A stretch of 64,000 nucleotides of DNA from Macrostomum hystrix (Eukaryota > Platyhelminthes > Macrostomidae), in the NCBI GenBank assembly GCA_950097015.1, contig CATNEN010000008.1, positions 4,252,501 through 4,316,500 on the forward strand, read 5' to 3'. Below the pieces are notes generated by a model, which was given only the letters and a program-made list of their open reading frames with translations, searched no databases and had not been told where the DNA came from. Below, piece by piece: positions 1 through 12,199 of the stretch. The position numbers and the translations under genes are program-made. Within the stretch, counting starts at the first letter, position 1, and every line of letters begins with the position of its first letter.

Positions 1-189
1 GAGTCGGGGAGAATATAATGAATCACTTGATTTTTCATCTCTAAAAGATAAATTTAATAATGCTTCTAGAAAATTTGCATTGATCCCAGTGTGGAAAGAC
101 AAGGATTGATACCGATTCGGGAAAATATGAACAAATCCCTATATGGGAAGATTGGGATCCTAATACTTAAAAATTAGCAAGGATTGATC

Positions 190-1575
190 TTAATATGAAC
201 AGAATAGGATTGATCCCAACATGGCAGATTAGGATTGATCCCAATATGGGCAGATTAGGATTGATCCCAATATGGGCAGATTAGGATTGATCCCAATTCG
301 GCAGATTAGGATTGATCCCAATTCGGCAGATTAGGATTGATCCCAATTCGGCAGATTAGGATTGATCCCAACATGGCAGATTAGGATTGATCCCAATTCG
401 GCAGATCAGGATTGATCCCAATATGGGCAGATCAGGATTGATCCCAATATGGGCAGATTAGGATTGATCCCAATTCGGCAGATTAGGATTGATCCCAATT
501 CGGCAGATTAGGATTGATCCCAATTTGGGCAGATTAGGATTGATCCCAATATGGGCAGATTAGGATTGATCCCAATATGGGCAGATTAGGATTGATCCCA
601 ATTCGGCAGATTAGGATTGATCCCAATTCGGCAGATTAGGATTGATCCCAATTCGGCAGATTAGGATTGATCCCAATTCGGCAGATCAGGATTGATCCCA
701 ATATGGGCAGATCAGGATTGATCCCAATATGGGCAGATTAGGATTGATCCCAATTCGGCAGATTAGGATTGATTCCAATTCGGCAGATTAGGATTTATCC
801 CAATTCGGCAGATTAGGATTGATCCCAATTTGGGCAGATTAGGATTGATCCCAATATGGGCAGATTAGGATTGATCCCAATTCGGCAGATTAGGATTGAT
901 CCCAATTCGGCAGATTAGGATTGATCCCAATTTGGGCAGATTAGGATTGATCCCAATTCGGCAGATTAGGATTGATCCCAACATGGCAGATTAGGATTGA
1001 TCCCAATTCGGCAGATCAGGATTGATCCCAATATGGGCAGATCAGGATTGATCCCAATATGGGCAGATTAGGATTGATCCCAATTCGGCAGATTAGGATT
1101 GATCCCAATTCGGCAGATTAGGATTGATCCCAATTTGGGCAGATTAGGATTGATCCCAATATGGGCAGATTAGGATTGATCCCAATATGGGCAGATTAGG
1201 ATTGATCCCAATTCGGCAGATTAGGATTGATCCCAATTCGGCAGATTAGGATTGATCCCAATTCGGCAGATTAGGATTGATCCCAATTCGGCAGATCAGG
1301 ATTGATCCCAATATGGGCAGATCAGGATTGATCCCAATATGGGCAGATTAGGATTGATCCCAATTCGGCAGATTAGGATTGATCCCAATTCGGCAGATTA
1401 GGATTTATCCCAATTCGGCAGATTAGGATTGATCCCAATTTGGGCAGATTAGGATTGATCCCAATATGGGCAGATTAGGATTGATCCCAATTCGGCAGAT
1501 TAGGATTGATCCCAATTCGGCAGATTAGGATTGATCCCAATTTGGGCAGATTAGGATTGATCCCAATATGGGAAG
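190..1575. repeat. 25/26-bp minisatellite with a 610-bp internal duplication
   Basis: Tandem units of 25-26 bp starting AGGATTGATCCCAATTCGGC, with an ATATGGGC variant one base longer. About 55 copies. It lies in the intron after exon 5 of the TEP-like gene. Positions 361-955 are repeated almost exactly at 971-1565, including the rare variant GGATTTATCC. Confidence 0.95.
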
Positions 1576-1633
1576 ATTCGACTCAATCTGAAGATTCGAC
1601 TCAATCTGAAAGGGGCGATAATTAAAATTTTAC

Positions 1634-4600
1634 CTGCATGTAGGCGCCCGTAGCAGAGAAGTGCCTGAAGATGAACTGCTCTGCCTGGCGCACATCCTGC
1701 ACCGAAGGCGACATCAGCACGGCGTACAGGCGATAGGTGAGACAGTTGATCGAAGTCTCAATGGGATAACGAACAACCGAGTCGTCCGGAATGGGAATAG
1801 AGGTGTCCTTCTTCACCAGCCTGCTCCGATCGCAATAGATCTCAATGCTGAGCTTGCGATAGCGGAAATCCGGCTTCCGACCGTCGGGCTGGTACACCCA
1901 CAGCTGGCGGAGGGGGGAGGTTTGAGATACAATTTGGGATTCTACTGATGGGATTTGGGATTCTACTGATGGGATTAGTAATTTCAGAACTAAGATTCGG
2001 GATTCTACTGATGGGATTATTAATCCTACTGATGGGATTTGGGATTCTACTGATGGGTTTAGTAATTTCAGAACTAAGATTTGGGATTCTACTGATGGGA
2101 TTATTAATTCTACTGATGGGATTTGGGATTCTACTGATGGGATTAGTAATTTCTGAACTAAGATTTGGGATTCTACTGATGTGATTTGGGATTCTACTGA
2201 TGGATTAGTAATTTCAGAACTAAGATTCGGGATTCTACTGATGTGATTTGGGATTCTACTGATGGATTAGTAATTTCAGAACTAAGATTCGGGATTCTAC
2301 TGATGTGATTTGGGATTCTACTGATGTGATTTGGGATTCTACTGATGGATTAGTAATTTCAGAACTAAGATTTGGGATTCTACTGATGGGATTTGGGACT
2401 CTACTGATGGGATTTGGGATTCTACTGATGGGATTTGGGACTCTACTGATGGGATTTGGGATTCTACTGATGGGATTTGGGACTCTACTGATGGGATTTG
2501 GGATTCTACTGATGGGATTTGGGATTCTACTGATGGGATTTGGGATTCTACTGATGGGATTTGGGATTCTACTGATGTGATTTGGGATTCTACTGATGGG
2601 ATTAGTAATTTCAGAACTAAGATTTGGGATTCTACTGATGGGATTTGGGACTCTACTGATGGGATTTGAGATTCTACTGATGGGATTTGGGATTCTACTG
2701 ATGGGATTAGTAATTTCAGAACTAAGATTCGGGATTCTACTGATGGGATTTGGGATTCTACTGATGGGATTAGTAATTTCAGAACTAAGATTCGGGATTC
2801 TACTGATGGGATTTGGGACTCTACTGATGGGATTAGTAATTTCAGAACTAAGATTCGGGATCCTACTGATGGGATTAGTAATTCTACTGATGGGATTTGG
2901 GATTCTACTGATGGGGTTTGGGATTCTACTGATGGGATTTGGGATTCCAGAGCTGGGATTTGGGAACCAAACGACGGTTAGGGACTTATGAACCGGGACA
3001 AAACAAATCGCAGTGAACTAACCAAGGCAGTGAATGGAAATCCCGGCTTGAACTGTCGCACATATCCGCCGAGAAACTTGACCTCCGGAATCTCCCTGAA
3101 GATGACGGTGTAGGCATAGCTGGTCTGGTTCACCAGGAAGTACCAATCGTAGACGAACGCGTCCGCTCGGACCTCCATGTCGGCTGGGCGGCCGGCTAGA
3201 TTGAGACCGCTACGAATCTCGGACATTGTGAACAGGAAGTCGGACCGGCCGTAGAACTGGAATACAAAATTGCTGACTAAATTGCACTGCGCAATTTGGA
3301 TTTGATTATGAAAAACCTGAAGATTCAAGCCTTCAACTGAAGTTTCATCTGAAGAACCTGAACTTTCAACTCAGGCTTTGATCTGAACAAGCCAAAGCTT
3401 CAGCCTTTTTTGTTAGAAGAACCTGAAGGTTCAGAAGTTTTAGCTGAAGTTTTGATCAGAAGAACCTGAAGGTCTAACTGAAGCTTTGATCAGAAGAACC
3501 TGAAGGTCTAACTGGAGTTTTGGTCAGAAGAACCTGAAGGTCTAACTGAAGCCTTGGTCAGAAGAACTTGAAGGTCTAACTGGAGCATTTATCAGAAGAA
3601 CCTGAAGGTCTAACTGAAGCTTTGATCAGAAGAACCTGAAGGTCTAACTGGAGTTTTGGTCAGAAGAACCTGAAGGTCTAACTGAAGCCTTGGTCAGAAG
3701 AACTTGAAGGTCTAACTGGAGCATTTATCAGAAGAACCTGAAGGTCTAACTGAAGCTTTGATCAGAAGAACCTGAAGGTCTAACTGAAGCTTTGATCAGA
3801 AGAACCTGAAGGTCTAACTGAAGTTTTGGTCAGAAGAACCTGAAGGTCGAACTGAAGCCTTGGTCAGAAGAACCTGAAGGTCTAACTGAAGCATTTATCA
3901 GAAGAACCTGAAGGTCTAACTGAAGCTTTGATCAGAAGAACCTGAAGGTCTAACTGAAGTTTTGGTCAGAAGAACCTGGAGGCTCAAATCGAGTTGCAAT
4001 CACAAGCGACTCACATATGGAATTTCCTTCCACATGACTCCGATGGGGGGCGCATTGGGAGCGGCATTCCTAGCCCGGAACTCCAGCCGGATTGTCGCAT
4101 TGCCGTACGAAGGCGCATTGGTAGTGTGATTGGCCTCCAGGATGCCGTAGACACCGAAGGCGAACTCCGAGAGTCGCTGCGGCATGGTGATGTTCACGGA
4201 GATCATGCTGGTGATGGTGTTGAAGAACACCTTGAAGGTGCGCTCGGTGACGAAAGTCTCCCGGGTGCATCGGACCTTCCAGTCGCCGTGGTTGCTCGTG
4301 TCAGCCAGCTGGTAGCTCAACTCGATGAAGCCCTTTGCGTTGTTCCTAGGCGACAACCAGCGTCGGACTGACACATTCTGCGAGTCCACCACATCGATGG
4401 AGGTGAAGAGGCGATTCTTCACCAGGAGATTGGACTCGTAGGGGAAGACTCGGAACCTGACAGTGTCTCCCATGGCGTAGATTGGCTTGGAGAACTGGAT
4501 GAAGGCTGAGAACAGGCGCGGCTCGTACACAATCTCGGTGCGGTTGTAGAACACCAGGCCGCCAAGGCTCTTCACTGAGCCCTCCACGTGGATGTTGTAG

Positions 4601-6777
4601 ATGCCAGTCGGTGTGTTCTCCGGAATCTGCGATTGGCGGACAAGGGCGCGGAGGATCGTCAGAATTACTATTAACTGGGTGAGATGAAGGCCAGAGAGTG
4701 AGATGAAGGCCAGATAGTGGGATGAAGGCCAGAGAGTGGGATGAAGGCCAGAGAGTTAGACGAAGGCCAGAGAGTGGGATGAAGGTCAGAGAGTGGGATG
4801 AAGGCCAGAGAGTGGGATGAAGGCCAGAGAGATAGATGAAGGCCAGAGAGTTAGATGAAGGCCAGAGAGTGGGATGAAGGTCAGAGAGTGGGAAGAAGGC
4901 CAGAGAGTGGGAAGAAGGCCAGAGAGTTAGATGAAGGCCAGAGAGTTAGATGAAGGCCAGAGAGTGGGATGAAGGTCAGAGAGTGGGATGAAGGCCAGAG
5001 AGTGGGATGAAGACCAGAGAGTGGGATGAAGGCCAGAGAGTGAGATGAAGGTCAGAGAGTGGGATGAAGGCCGGAGAGTGGGATGAAGGCCAGAGAGTTA
5101 GATGAAGGCCAGAGAGTTAGATGAAGGCCAGAGAGTGGGATGAAGGTCAGAGAGTGGGATGAAGGCCAGAAAGTGGGATGAAGGCCAAAGAGTGGGATGA
5201 AGGCCATAGGGCGGGATGAAGGCCAGAGAGTGGGATGAAGGCCAGAGAGTTAGATGAAGGCCAGAGAGTTAGATGAAGGCCAGAGAGTGGGATGAAGGTC
5301 AGAGAGTGGGATGAAGGCCAGAGAGTGGGATGAAGGCCAGAGAGTGGGATGAAGACCAGAGAGTGGGATGAAGGCCAGAGAGTGAGATGAAGGTCAGAGA
5401 GTGGGATGAAGGCCGGAGAGTGAGATGAAGGCCAGAGAGTGGGATGAAGGCCAAAGAGTGAGATGAAGGCCAGAGAGTGGGATGAAGGCCATAGGGCGGG
5501 ATGAAGGCCAGAGAGTGGGATGAAGGCCAGAGAGTTAGATGAAGGCCAGAGAGTGAGATGAAGGCCAGAGAGTGAGATGAAGGCCAGAGAGTGGGATGAA
5601 GACCAGAGAGTTAGATGAAGGCTAGACAGTTAGATGAAGGTCAGAGAGTGGGATGAAGGCCAGAGAGTGGGATGAAGGCCAGAGAGTTAGATGAAGGCCA
5701 GAGAGTGGGATGAAGGCCAGAGAGTTAGATGAAGGCCAGAGAGTTAGATGAAGGTCAGAGAGTGGGATGAAGGCCAGAGAGTGGGATGAAGGCCGGAGAG
5801 TGGGATGAAGGCCAGAGAGGGGATGAAGGCCAGAGAGTGGGATGAAGGCCAGAGAGTGGGATGAAGGCCGGAGAGTGAGATGAGGCGAGATAGTAGCGTG
5901 AGACAAAGTTGAGACAAGGATGAGAGGAGTTGAGATGATTCAAAGGATTTCTTGGAAATCTTTCCTTCTTGATACACAAAAACTACGATATGCTAGTAAT
6001 TGAATTGCGCCCTCAATTAAGCAAGCCCCTCTTAAACTTGGAAGGCCGTACAGGCCGATTGTGACGGTCGAATTTCGCAAACCCAAGTCAGGTCAACTTT
6101 TTTCAAACATTTTCCACCTGCCCACAGCCAGACGAGGTGAAAAAATGATAAAAGTGTTAGCAGCCGATAGAGGGCACCTGGCCCAACTAGAATTCAATGG
6201 CTTAGAGGCGGGTCGCATTGGCAAGCGGGCTGGAACAGATCACTTCCGGGTTCTTCTGGGTCGGCCACACGCTACGCTACTAAGAGTAGAATAAAGGCTG
6301 CAATTTACCTTGACCCGAATTAGCCGCGACGAGGCCCTCGTGAAGGTCTCCTCGGCGAAGGCGTACTCGGTCTCGGCCACCCAGGAGCTGGGCTCGTTGA
6401 CTCGACGCACCGAGACTCGGAAGGTCAGGCTGTCGTAGAGCATGCGGAAGACCGTGGTGCTGACCCGGAACTCCTGCTCGGGCCGAATCTTTCTAGGCAC
6501 CAGCACTAAATAAGTGCTGCGGGCAGGTTCCGTTTTGGCGGCTATGTTTGCGATTTGCTTGTCAGATCGATAAGAACTGATAACGGCGCCCACCCCACGT
6601 GAAGGGTACAAAATCCTAGCTGGCAAAAATCTGCTTATCTAAGCGGACAAATACTTACGGAGTTGGCGGCAGTTCCATGCTAGTCGGCGGTACCGCCGAC
6701 TGTCCGGCCGCCCCGGCTAATAGGCAGCAGCACACTGTTGATAGCACCAGCAGCAGCGCATTGCTGACCGATGCCAT
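1634..6777 (-). CDS. Alpha-2-macroglobulin / thioester-containing protein (TEP/CD109-like), N-terminal part, 3' end outside window
   Basis: Five exons join in phase: 6777-6659, 6576-6309, 4626-4015, 3256-3023, 1903-1634 (minus strand, GT..AG at each junction). Exon 1 begins with ATG at 6777 and encodes a clear signal peptide ([18 protein letters not shown], ending near LLAGAAG), so the product is secreted. Exons 2-5 read like the macroglobulin (MG1-MG4) beta-sandwich domains: [28 protein letters not shown]; then [20 protein letters not shown], matching the family signature of a 'KPIY.pGd.V.fRv' strand; and [20 protein letters not shown]. Several N-x-S/T sites are present. Family members are about 1,400-1,800 residues, whereas only about 500 are here. 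The bait region, the thioester motif and the C-terminal domain are not in the window, so TEP, CD109 and A2M cannot be told apart. The known family role is trapping proteases or tagging microbes outside the cell. The acceptor of exon 3 (4626) is the best of two in-frame options. Confidence 0.82.
1926..2960. repeat. 21-bp minisatellite with two alternating unit types
   Basis: Units such as TTTGGGATTCTACTGATGGG alternate with blocks containing TTAGTAATTTCAGAACTAAG. It fills the intron between exons 4 and 5 of the TEP-like gene. The 21-bp period keeps the plus strand open (FGILLMG repeats), which is not a gene. Confidence 0.95.
3405..3985. repeat. 34-bp minisatellite
   Basis: Units of about 34 bp containing AGAAGAACCTGAAGGTCTAA followed by CTGAAGCTTTGATC, with about 17 copies. 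It lies in the intron between exons 3 and 4 of the TEP-like gene. A block of three units (near 3500-3620) recurs about 140 bp later. Confidence 0.93.
4676..5885. repeat. 19-bp minisatellite
   Basis: About 63 copies of GGGATGAAGGCCAGAGAGT and close variants (GTTAGATG, GGTCAGAG), inside the intron between exons 2 and 3 of the TEP-like gene. The transcribed strand is pyrimidine-rich. Long open frames on the minus strand ([12 protein letters not shown] repeats) come from the unit itself. Confidence 0.95.
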
Positions 6778-7855
6778 GATTATTACTGAATCGGTCGAAC
6801 AAAACAGCAAGGTTAGAGGAAGCCTCTACTCAGCTATTTCTTTCTTTATAGCCTTTAGCTAGGGCAAGGCTTGTAAAACTGGCGGGGGTGGGTGGTTGGG
6901 GTGGGGGGCTGCCCGGGGTAGAAAATCTTAAGAGGTTCTTTAGCGCGCTCTATGCCGCAACACCCACCCCTCCCCCTGCCCCCACCCACGTGGAACGAAT
7001 GTACATAGGTCTAAAAAAAGCGAAGGGCCACGACGAGAGTGAGTCAGTGAGTCAGTCAGAGTACACTTCACCCCCACCCACCTTCACAAACAAACACGCA
7101 TACGCGTGGCCCGCCGGGGTGGGTTTGAGACATAATACAAGGTCGTCTTCTGAACCTTTTGTCCAAACGGTCTCGCTAAGTTCGCCCACCCCAGCCAGGC
7201 GAGAAGAGGCAGAGCGAGCAAACTGGAATAGAGCGGAGAGGTCGACTTGCTGAGAGGAGTGCGGAAGACAACGACCACCCCCACCTGCAAATTCCTACCC
7301 TTCCAAATCCAAAGAGAAGGTAAAATGGCAGCAAGGTAAGGGACGCGGAGTTAGTCGGGACCGCGCACAGTGAGTTAACTCCGCTGCTCCTGCCCTCCCC
7401 CCACCCACCCCAACCCCCAATTGCACAGAGAGCTGTGAGCAGAACATTTTCCGGGTTTGGAAATATGATAGAGCATGCGTTAGACGAAGAATTACATTAG
7501 GTTTGCAAGACACACAGCTAATACCAGAATGCATGTTGGAATCGGAATAAGTTGCTTACTTATCTCACTGAATATTCGTTCTATAGTAGATATATAGTGA
7601 CCATTCCTTGGACCACCCGAGTACAAGCTGTACGCGCCTCCTATAAGCTCGATGTCACTTCGTGTGCATGAAGTATATAAAAATACAATTATTGTTTTGA
7701 AGAAAACACAACAATATTGGCAATTACGAAAATTTTTTGTAAATAATGGAACTGCGAATGCTTGATTTATGCGAGCCACTGGATTCTGCCACGATTCTTA
7801 GAATTTTTTCGGTCGATTTCTTAAAAGCGGTTTATCGGTTAGGTTTTGCGTGATT
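6778..7855. other. Spacer upstream of the TEP-like gene, no gene seen
   Basis: This is the region 5' of the TEP-like start codon. It holds C/G-rich stretches (6,880-7,010 and 7,160-7,420) with CCACCC/GGGTGGG motifs that could be promoter DNA, but no clear TATA or initiator. Short open frames here show no family resemblance. Confidence 0.4.
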
Positions 7856-7859
7856 CTTG

Positions 7860-8450
7860 CTAGGGGCGATTCTTGGTTTGGGGCGATTCTTCATAGAGCC
7901 CTGGGGCGACTCTTTGCTCGGTGAGATTCTCATAGAGCCCTGGCGCGATTCTTTGCTCGGTGCGATTCTTATAGAGCCCTGGGGCGATTCTTTGCTCGGT
8001 GCGATTCTCATAGAGCCCTGGGGCGATTCTTTGCTCGGTGCGATTCTTATAGAGCCCTGGGGCGATTCTTTGCTCGGTGCGATTCTTATAGAGCCCTGGG
8101 GCGATTCTTTGCTCGGTTCGATTCTAATAGAGCCCTGGCGCGATTCTTTGCTCGGTGCGATTCTCATAGAGCCCTGGGGCGATTCTTTGCTCGGTGCGAT
8201 TCTCATAGAGCCCTGGGGCGATTCTTTGCTCGGTGAGATTCTCATAGAGCCCTGGGGCGATTCTTTGCTCGGTGCGATTCTCATAGAGCCCTGGGGCGAT
8301 TCTTTGCTCGGTGCGATTCTCATAGAGCCCTGGGGCGATTCTTTGCTCGGTGCGACTCTTATAGAGACCAGGGGCGATTCTTTGCTCGGTGCGACTCTTA
8401 TAGAGCCCTGGGGCGATTCTTGGCTTGGTGCGATTCTCATAGAGCCCTGG
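7860..8450. repeat. 39-bp minisatellite
   Basis: About 15 copies of a 39-bp unit containing ATAGAGCCCTGGGGCGATTC and TTTGCTCGGTGCGATTCT. The period is a multiple of three and the unit has no stops, so both strands show about 219-codon open frames (EPWGDSLLGAILI / APSKESPQGSMRI). These are repeat artefacts. Confidence 0.95.
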
Positions 8451-9250
8451 TTGATTTTTGTCTTATATGGGACGCTTTTTTGTATCAAGGGGCTGAATTT
8501 TTCTGCTTACTTTTAATGCACCTGAAGCGATTCCCAGGTGAATCGAGCGATTAAATTACGAGGGTAACTTTGTTTAAGGGCTGAAGACGTATTTTGTGCT
8601 AAAAAACGAACAGAAAAAATTGCAGAATGGCGAAAATAAAAACAAGTTAGAACCGGCTATCACAAGTTCAATAGGTTCTAGCATCAAAGTAGACTTCGAA
8701 ATCAATTTTCTTTGGACCTTTAGAAAGTGCTTGATGAGCATATACTCGTAATTGGCCGGACGATGCGAAACAGCCAATTTGGGTAATTTCCTATTTTAAT
8801 GAGCGGATGTATGGAATTAAAACTGTCTGCAGCTTTGCCAATGATCAGAATTTTCTTTCATCAATAACTGGTAAAATCCATTATTTTTTAAGCTACGATA
8901 TCGAATTGTTTTCATCCGATAGGCGAGTAACAGATTGTAGTTTGTTTCAAATTACTCAGTAGCACACAATGTCCGCAATTAAAGTAGAACTTTATGCTAA
9001 TTTTTGAGTGACTAGAACATTAACTAAATTGCTGCTTTGTGAAGTGAGGACGAATGTACTTTTTATTCTCCCGCTCTATGCATCGATGATGCTATTTTAT
9101 ACACACAATGTATAGTAGGCGCTCACAGTGGTTAATGCGGAGTCGTACCGCTGTATTCGGCTTAACTGTGCGGACTCGGTGACAGTGGTAGGAAGCAATT
9201 ATAATAAATAGCACCTGAGTAGGCAGTCAGTTATGGTGTGGCGTCGGACG
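8451..9250. other. Unique AT-rich spacer, no gene seen
   Basis: No exon-like open frame, RNA gene or repeat could be supported in this unique sequence between the 39-bp and 24-bp arrays. Confidence 0.4.
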
Positions 9251-9255
9251 AGGAA

Positions 9256-9840
9256 AGTAATCTGTGATAATAGCATGGCATGTGAAAGAAGCAGTGATAA
9301 TGGCATCTTAGGTACCAGTGATAATGGCATGTGAGAAGCCAGTGATAATGGCACCTGAGGAGGCAGTGATAATGGCATCTTAGGTACCAGTGATAATGGC
9401 ATGTGAGAAGCCAGTGATAATGGCACCTGAGGAGGCAGTGATAATGGCATCTTAGGTACCAGTGATAATGGCATGTGAGAAGCCAGTGATAATGGCACCT
9501 GAGGAGGCAGTGATAATGGCATCTTAGGTACCAGTGATAATGGCATGTGAGAAGCCAGTAATAATGGCATGTGAGGAGGCAGTAATAATGGCATGTGAGG
9601 AGGCAGTAATAATGGCATGTGAGAAGCCAGTAATAATGGCATGTGAGGAGGCAGTAATAATGGCATGTGAGAAGCCAGTGATAATGGCATGTGAGGAGGC
9701 ACTGATAATGGCATCTGAGGAGGCACTGATAATGGCACCTGTGGAGGCAGTGATAATGGCACCTGAGGAGGCAGTGATAATGGCATCTGAGGAGGCAGTG
9801 ATAATGGCACCTGTGGAGGCAGTGATAATGCCATGTGAGA
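9256..9840. repeat. 24-bp minisatellite
   Basis: About 24 copies of units like TGATAATGGCATGTGAGGAG plus GCAG, in an interleaved pattern of four unit variants (GTACCAG, AGAAGCCAG, AGGAGGCAG, GTGGAGGCAG). The first half repeats as a four-unit block. The resulting open frames are not genes. Confidence 0.95.
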
Positions 9841-10045
9841 AGAGGCGCCAGGGGTCAGATGCTGTAGGATTCTTGTTATAAAAAGCCATAAATTACAGCC
9901 TTAACAAAATGCTATTTGTTACTCAGTGAGTAGTAGATGAATAAAAAACGAGCATACAAACCACAGTATTTGCTGCCTGAGGGCAATATTTTGTTCTCAG
10001 TGATAGTTACTAAAAGGAGAGGCCAAGTTTTTGACTGCGTAATTT

Positions 10046-10054
10046 TTTATTATA
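10046..10054 (-). promoter_or_regulatory. Candidate poly(A) signal region of eIF5
   Basis: About 340 bases past the eIF5 stop, the minus strand reads AATAAAAAA. This is a canonical hexamer but in AT-rich DNA, so it is only a candidate. Confidence 0.25.
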
Positions 10055-10395
10055 TTTTTGTTGCGCTTAAACGCCTTGCGCTTTAAGTTGACTAAGGAAG
10101 CTTGTCACATTTCAGACTGACAGTCATGTAGAACTGTTGTCTAGATAGATACTGGATGCTAAGCTACTAATGGTGCAGCGTTCCTATGCGAAACAGCAAA
10201 ATCTTGGATAAATAAACAGAGATAAGCGTATTAGGAAACCTAAGATTTAGGAACAAAAATGTGCAGGGGTTTCTATAGCGAGGGCGTGTTGGAAAGAGAG
10301 TTGCCTAGAGCAATATGTTCGAGTCCGTTTTAAAAAAGAGGACAACACAGAAGAAATTGTTAGTCCACAGACAGGACGATTTTGCTGTTCCAGCA

Positions 10396-12199
10396 TCAAA
10401 TATTATCAATGTCCAAATCGGAGTCCTCGCCATCGGCGCTGGCAGCGGCGGCAGTCTCAGTCTTCTGCTTATTGGCGCCGCCGTTGGTCTGGCGTTGCCC
10501 AGCAGCAGTAGCAGAAGCTTCTCCATTGGACTTGCTGCCATTCTCAGCAGCCTTGCCAGCAGCAGACTTCTTGGTATTTTCGGGCTCTTCGTCATCATCG
10601 CTGTCAGATTCCACGTCGGCAGTTTTTAGCCAGTTGATGAAGGGCTGAGCCAACTCGTGAATGCTGCGGCTTAGCTTTCGATCGCCCGTGTGGCGCTTGC
10701 TGGGCTGTAAAATCAATAGCGGTAATGAGTTAGGTGTGCCTATTCTTTAAGCTTTCTTATATGTAGAAAATCTAACAGACAGGCACGTTTAACTCCGCCA
10801 TTTGTCAGGACTCGCATTTCAAGATCATTATCAGGTTCATAGGCCTGGACACTAGGAATAATACATTTCATCATTTAGCTAAATTGGTTATTATTAAAAA
10901 GCGTTTGACACTGCAGCTTCAGCGTCAAGTTGACCCAAGCCCACAACTCACCCCCTTGGCATCCCATTCCATGATCGTCTCTTCTGACAGAAGATCAGCC
11001 GAATAGAAAGCGTTCAGTAGATTGGGAATCCGCTTGGCGTCCAGCAGGGAGTCGCGAAAGCGAGCGATCAGGCTCTCAACAGCACCAATCAGGTATTTCT
11101 GGGCGCGCTTGTTATCGCCGCCAACAAAGGCTAGAAACACTGGACGATAGGTCTTGGTGATGTCCGACACCAGGGTGGTCGGGGAGTTCAGCAGAACCTC
11201 GGCCACAACTAGAACGGCCTTCTCGCGAATGTCCAGACGTTCAGCCTCCAGCACCAGATCGCTGGGAACAAGCTGGCCGGCAGACAGTCGTTCGGTCAGG
11301 AATCGATGAAATCGATCAGCCCTATCCTGCGGCGTCAGTTCCATCATCTCGTCTGTCACAATCAGGCGCTGGATGGAGGCTGGCAGATCTTCGGCACCGG
11401 CGGCCAACTCACCAGCAGCATCATCGTCGTCACCGCCCTCCCATTCGCCGTCGCTGTCAAAATCGTCTCCGCCGCCGGCTTCGTCAGCATCGTCGGCATC
11501 GTGATTGGCGCCGCCGCCAGCAGTGGTCTCGTCGCCGCTGTTGCCACCCTCAGGACTACGATCGGCGCCATTGCCAGCGGCTCCGCCGCGCTTCTTGCGA
11601 TTACCCTTGGACTTGCCGCCGCCAGTGGAGGCCAGGGACAAGCCAGTCTCATCCGGCGGGTTCTTCATAATAAACTGAGCAGTCCGGCCATTGTCGCCAA
11701 CCGGGGCCAGGCAGCCGCAGGCCTTGCATTTGGCCAATAGTTCGGCCTGCTTGCCGCGACTGCGCACAATAAGATCAGTCTCGGGGTTCTCGCACTTGGA
11801 ACAGAGAACATACCTGTGCAAGTCAATAGTAAATGGCGGAGGGAAGGAAGAAGCTGAATACATTCATTAGTCATATGATAATGTGAATTTTTATGAAAAC
11901 TAGCGCCGAACTCACTTGCGAATAAAGCCATCCAAGATGGTTTGCAGCTTCTCGCAGTCGTGCGCACCGTTAACAATGAAGCGCTCATTCTTCTGATCGA
12001 ATTGTATCTGGGCGCCCAGCTCAGCGCCGAAAAATTTAGTAGGATAAATCGGCGGCCGACCAAGCGCCTTGGCTACCTCTGGCATGTTTACAATGACAGT
12101 CTTAATGCCGTTGCCCTTGCCTTCAACTTTGGCTATCAGTCGGGGCATCTTGTAGCGATAGAAGTCATCGCTAACTTCGCGATTAACATTAAGCGCCAT
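10396..12199 (-). CDS. EIF5: Eukaryotic translation initiation factor 5 (eIF5)
   Basis: Complete gene of three exons: 12199-11916, 11813-10952, 10704-10396 (stop at 10398-10396). Splice phases fit (2, 0), giving 484 residues against about 430 in vertebrates. eIF5 is the GTPase-activating protein for eIF2-GTP-Met-tRNAi in the scanning 43S complex, in the cytoplasm. The N-terminal domain (1-150) has the family sequence [20 protein letters not shown] with the catalytic arginine at residue 15. It is followed by the zinc ribbon (CSKC .. CKACG, about 99-125). An acidic, Gly/Ala-rich linker (about 150-230) is longer than usual and explains the extra length. The C-terminal W2/HEAT domain (about 235-410) contains [20 protein letters not shown] and [14 protein letters not shown], which bind eIF2beta and eIF3. 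The protein ends with the acidic tail DSDLDIDNI typical of metazoan eIF5. Introns are short (102 and 247 bp). Confidence 0.97.

Noticed and set aside
190..1575. CRISPR array
   Set aside because: Units are contiguous with no unique spacers, and the window is eukaryotic.
7832..8516. Paired 218/219-codon frames on both strands
   Set aside because: 39-bp satellite artefact with no start context or non-repeat sequence.
11306..11740. Plus-strand 144-codon frame
   Set aside because: Antisense shadow of the eIF5 zinc-ribbon/linker exon.
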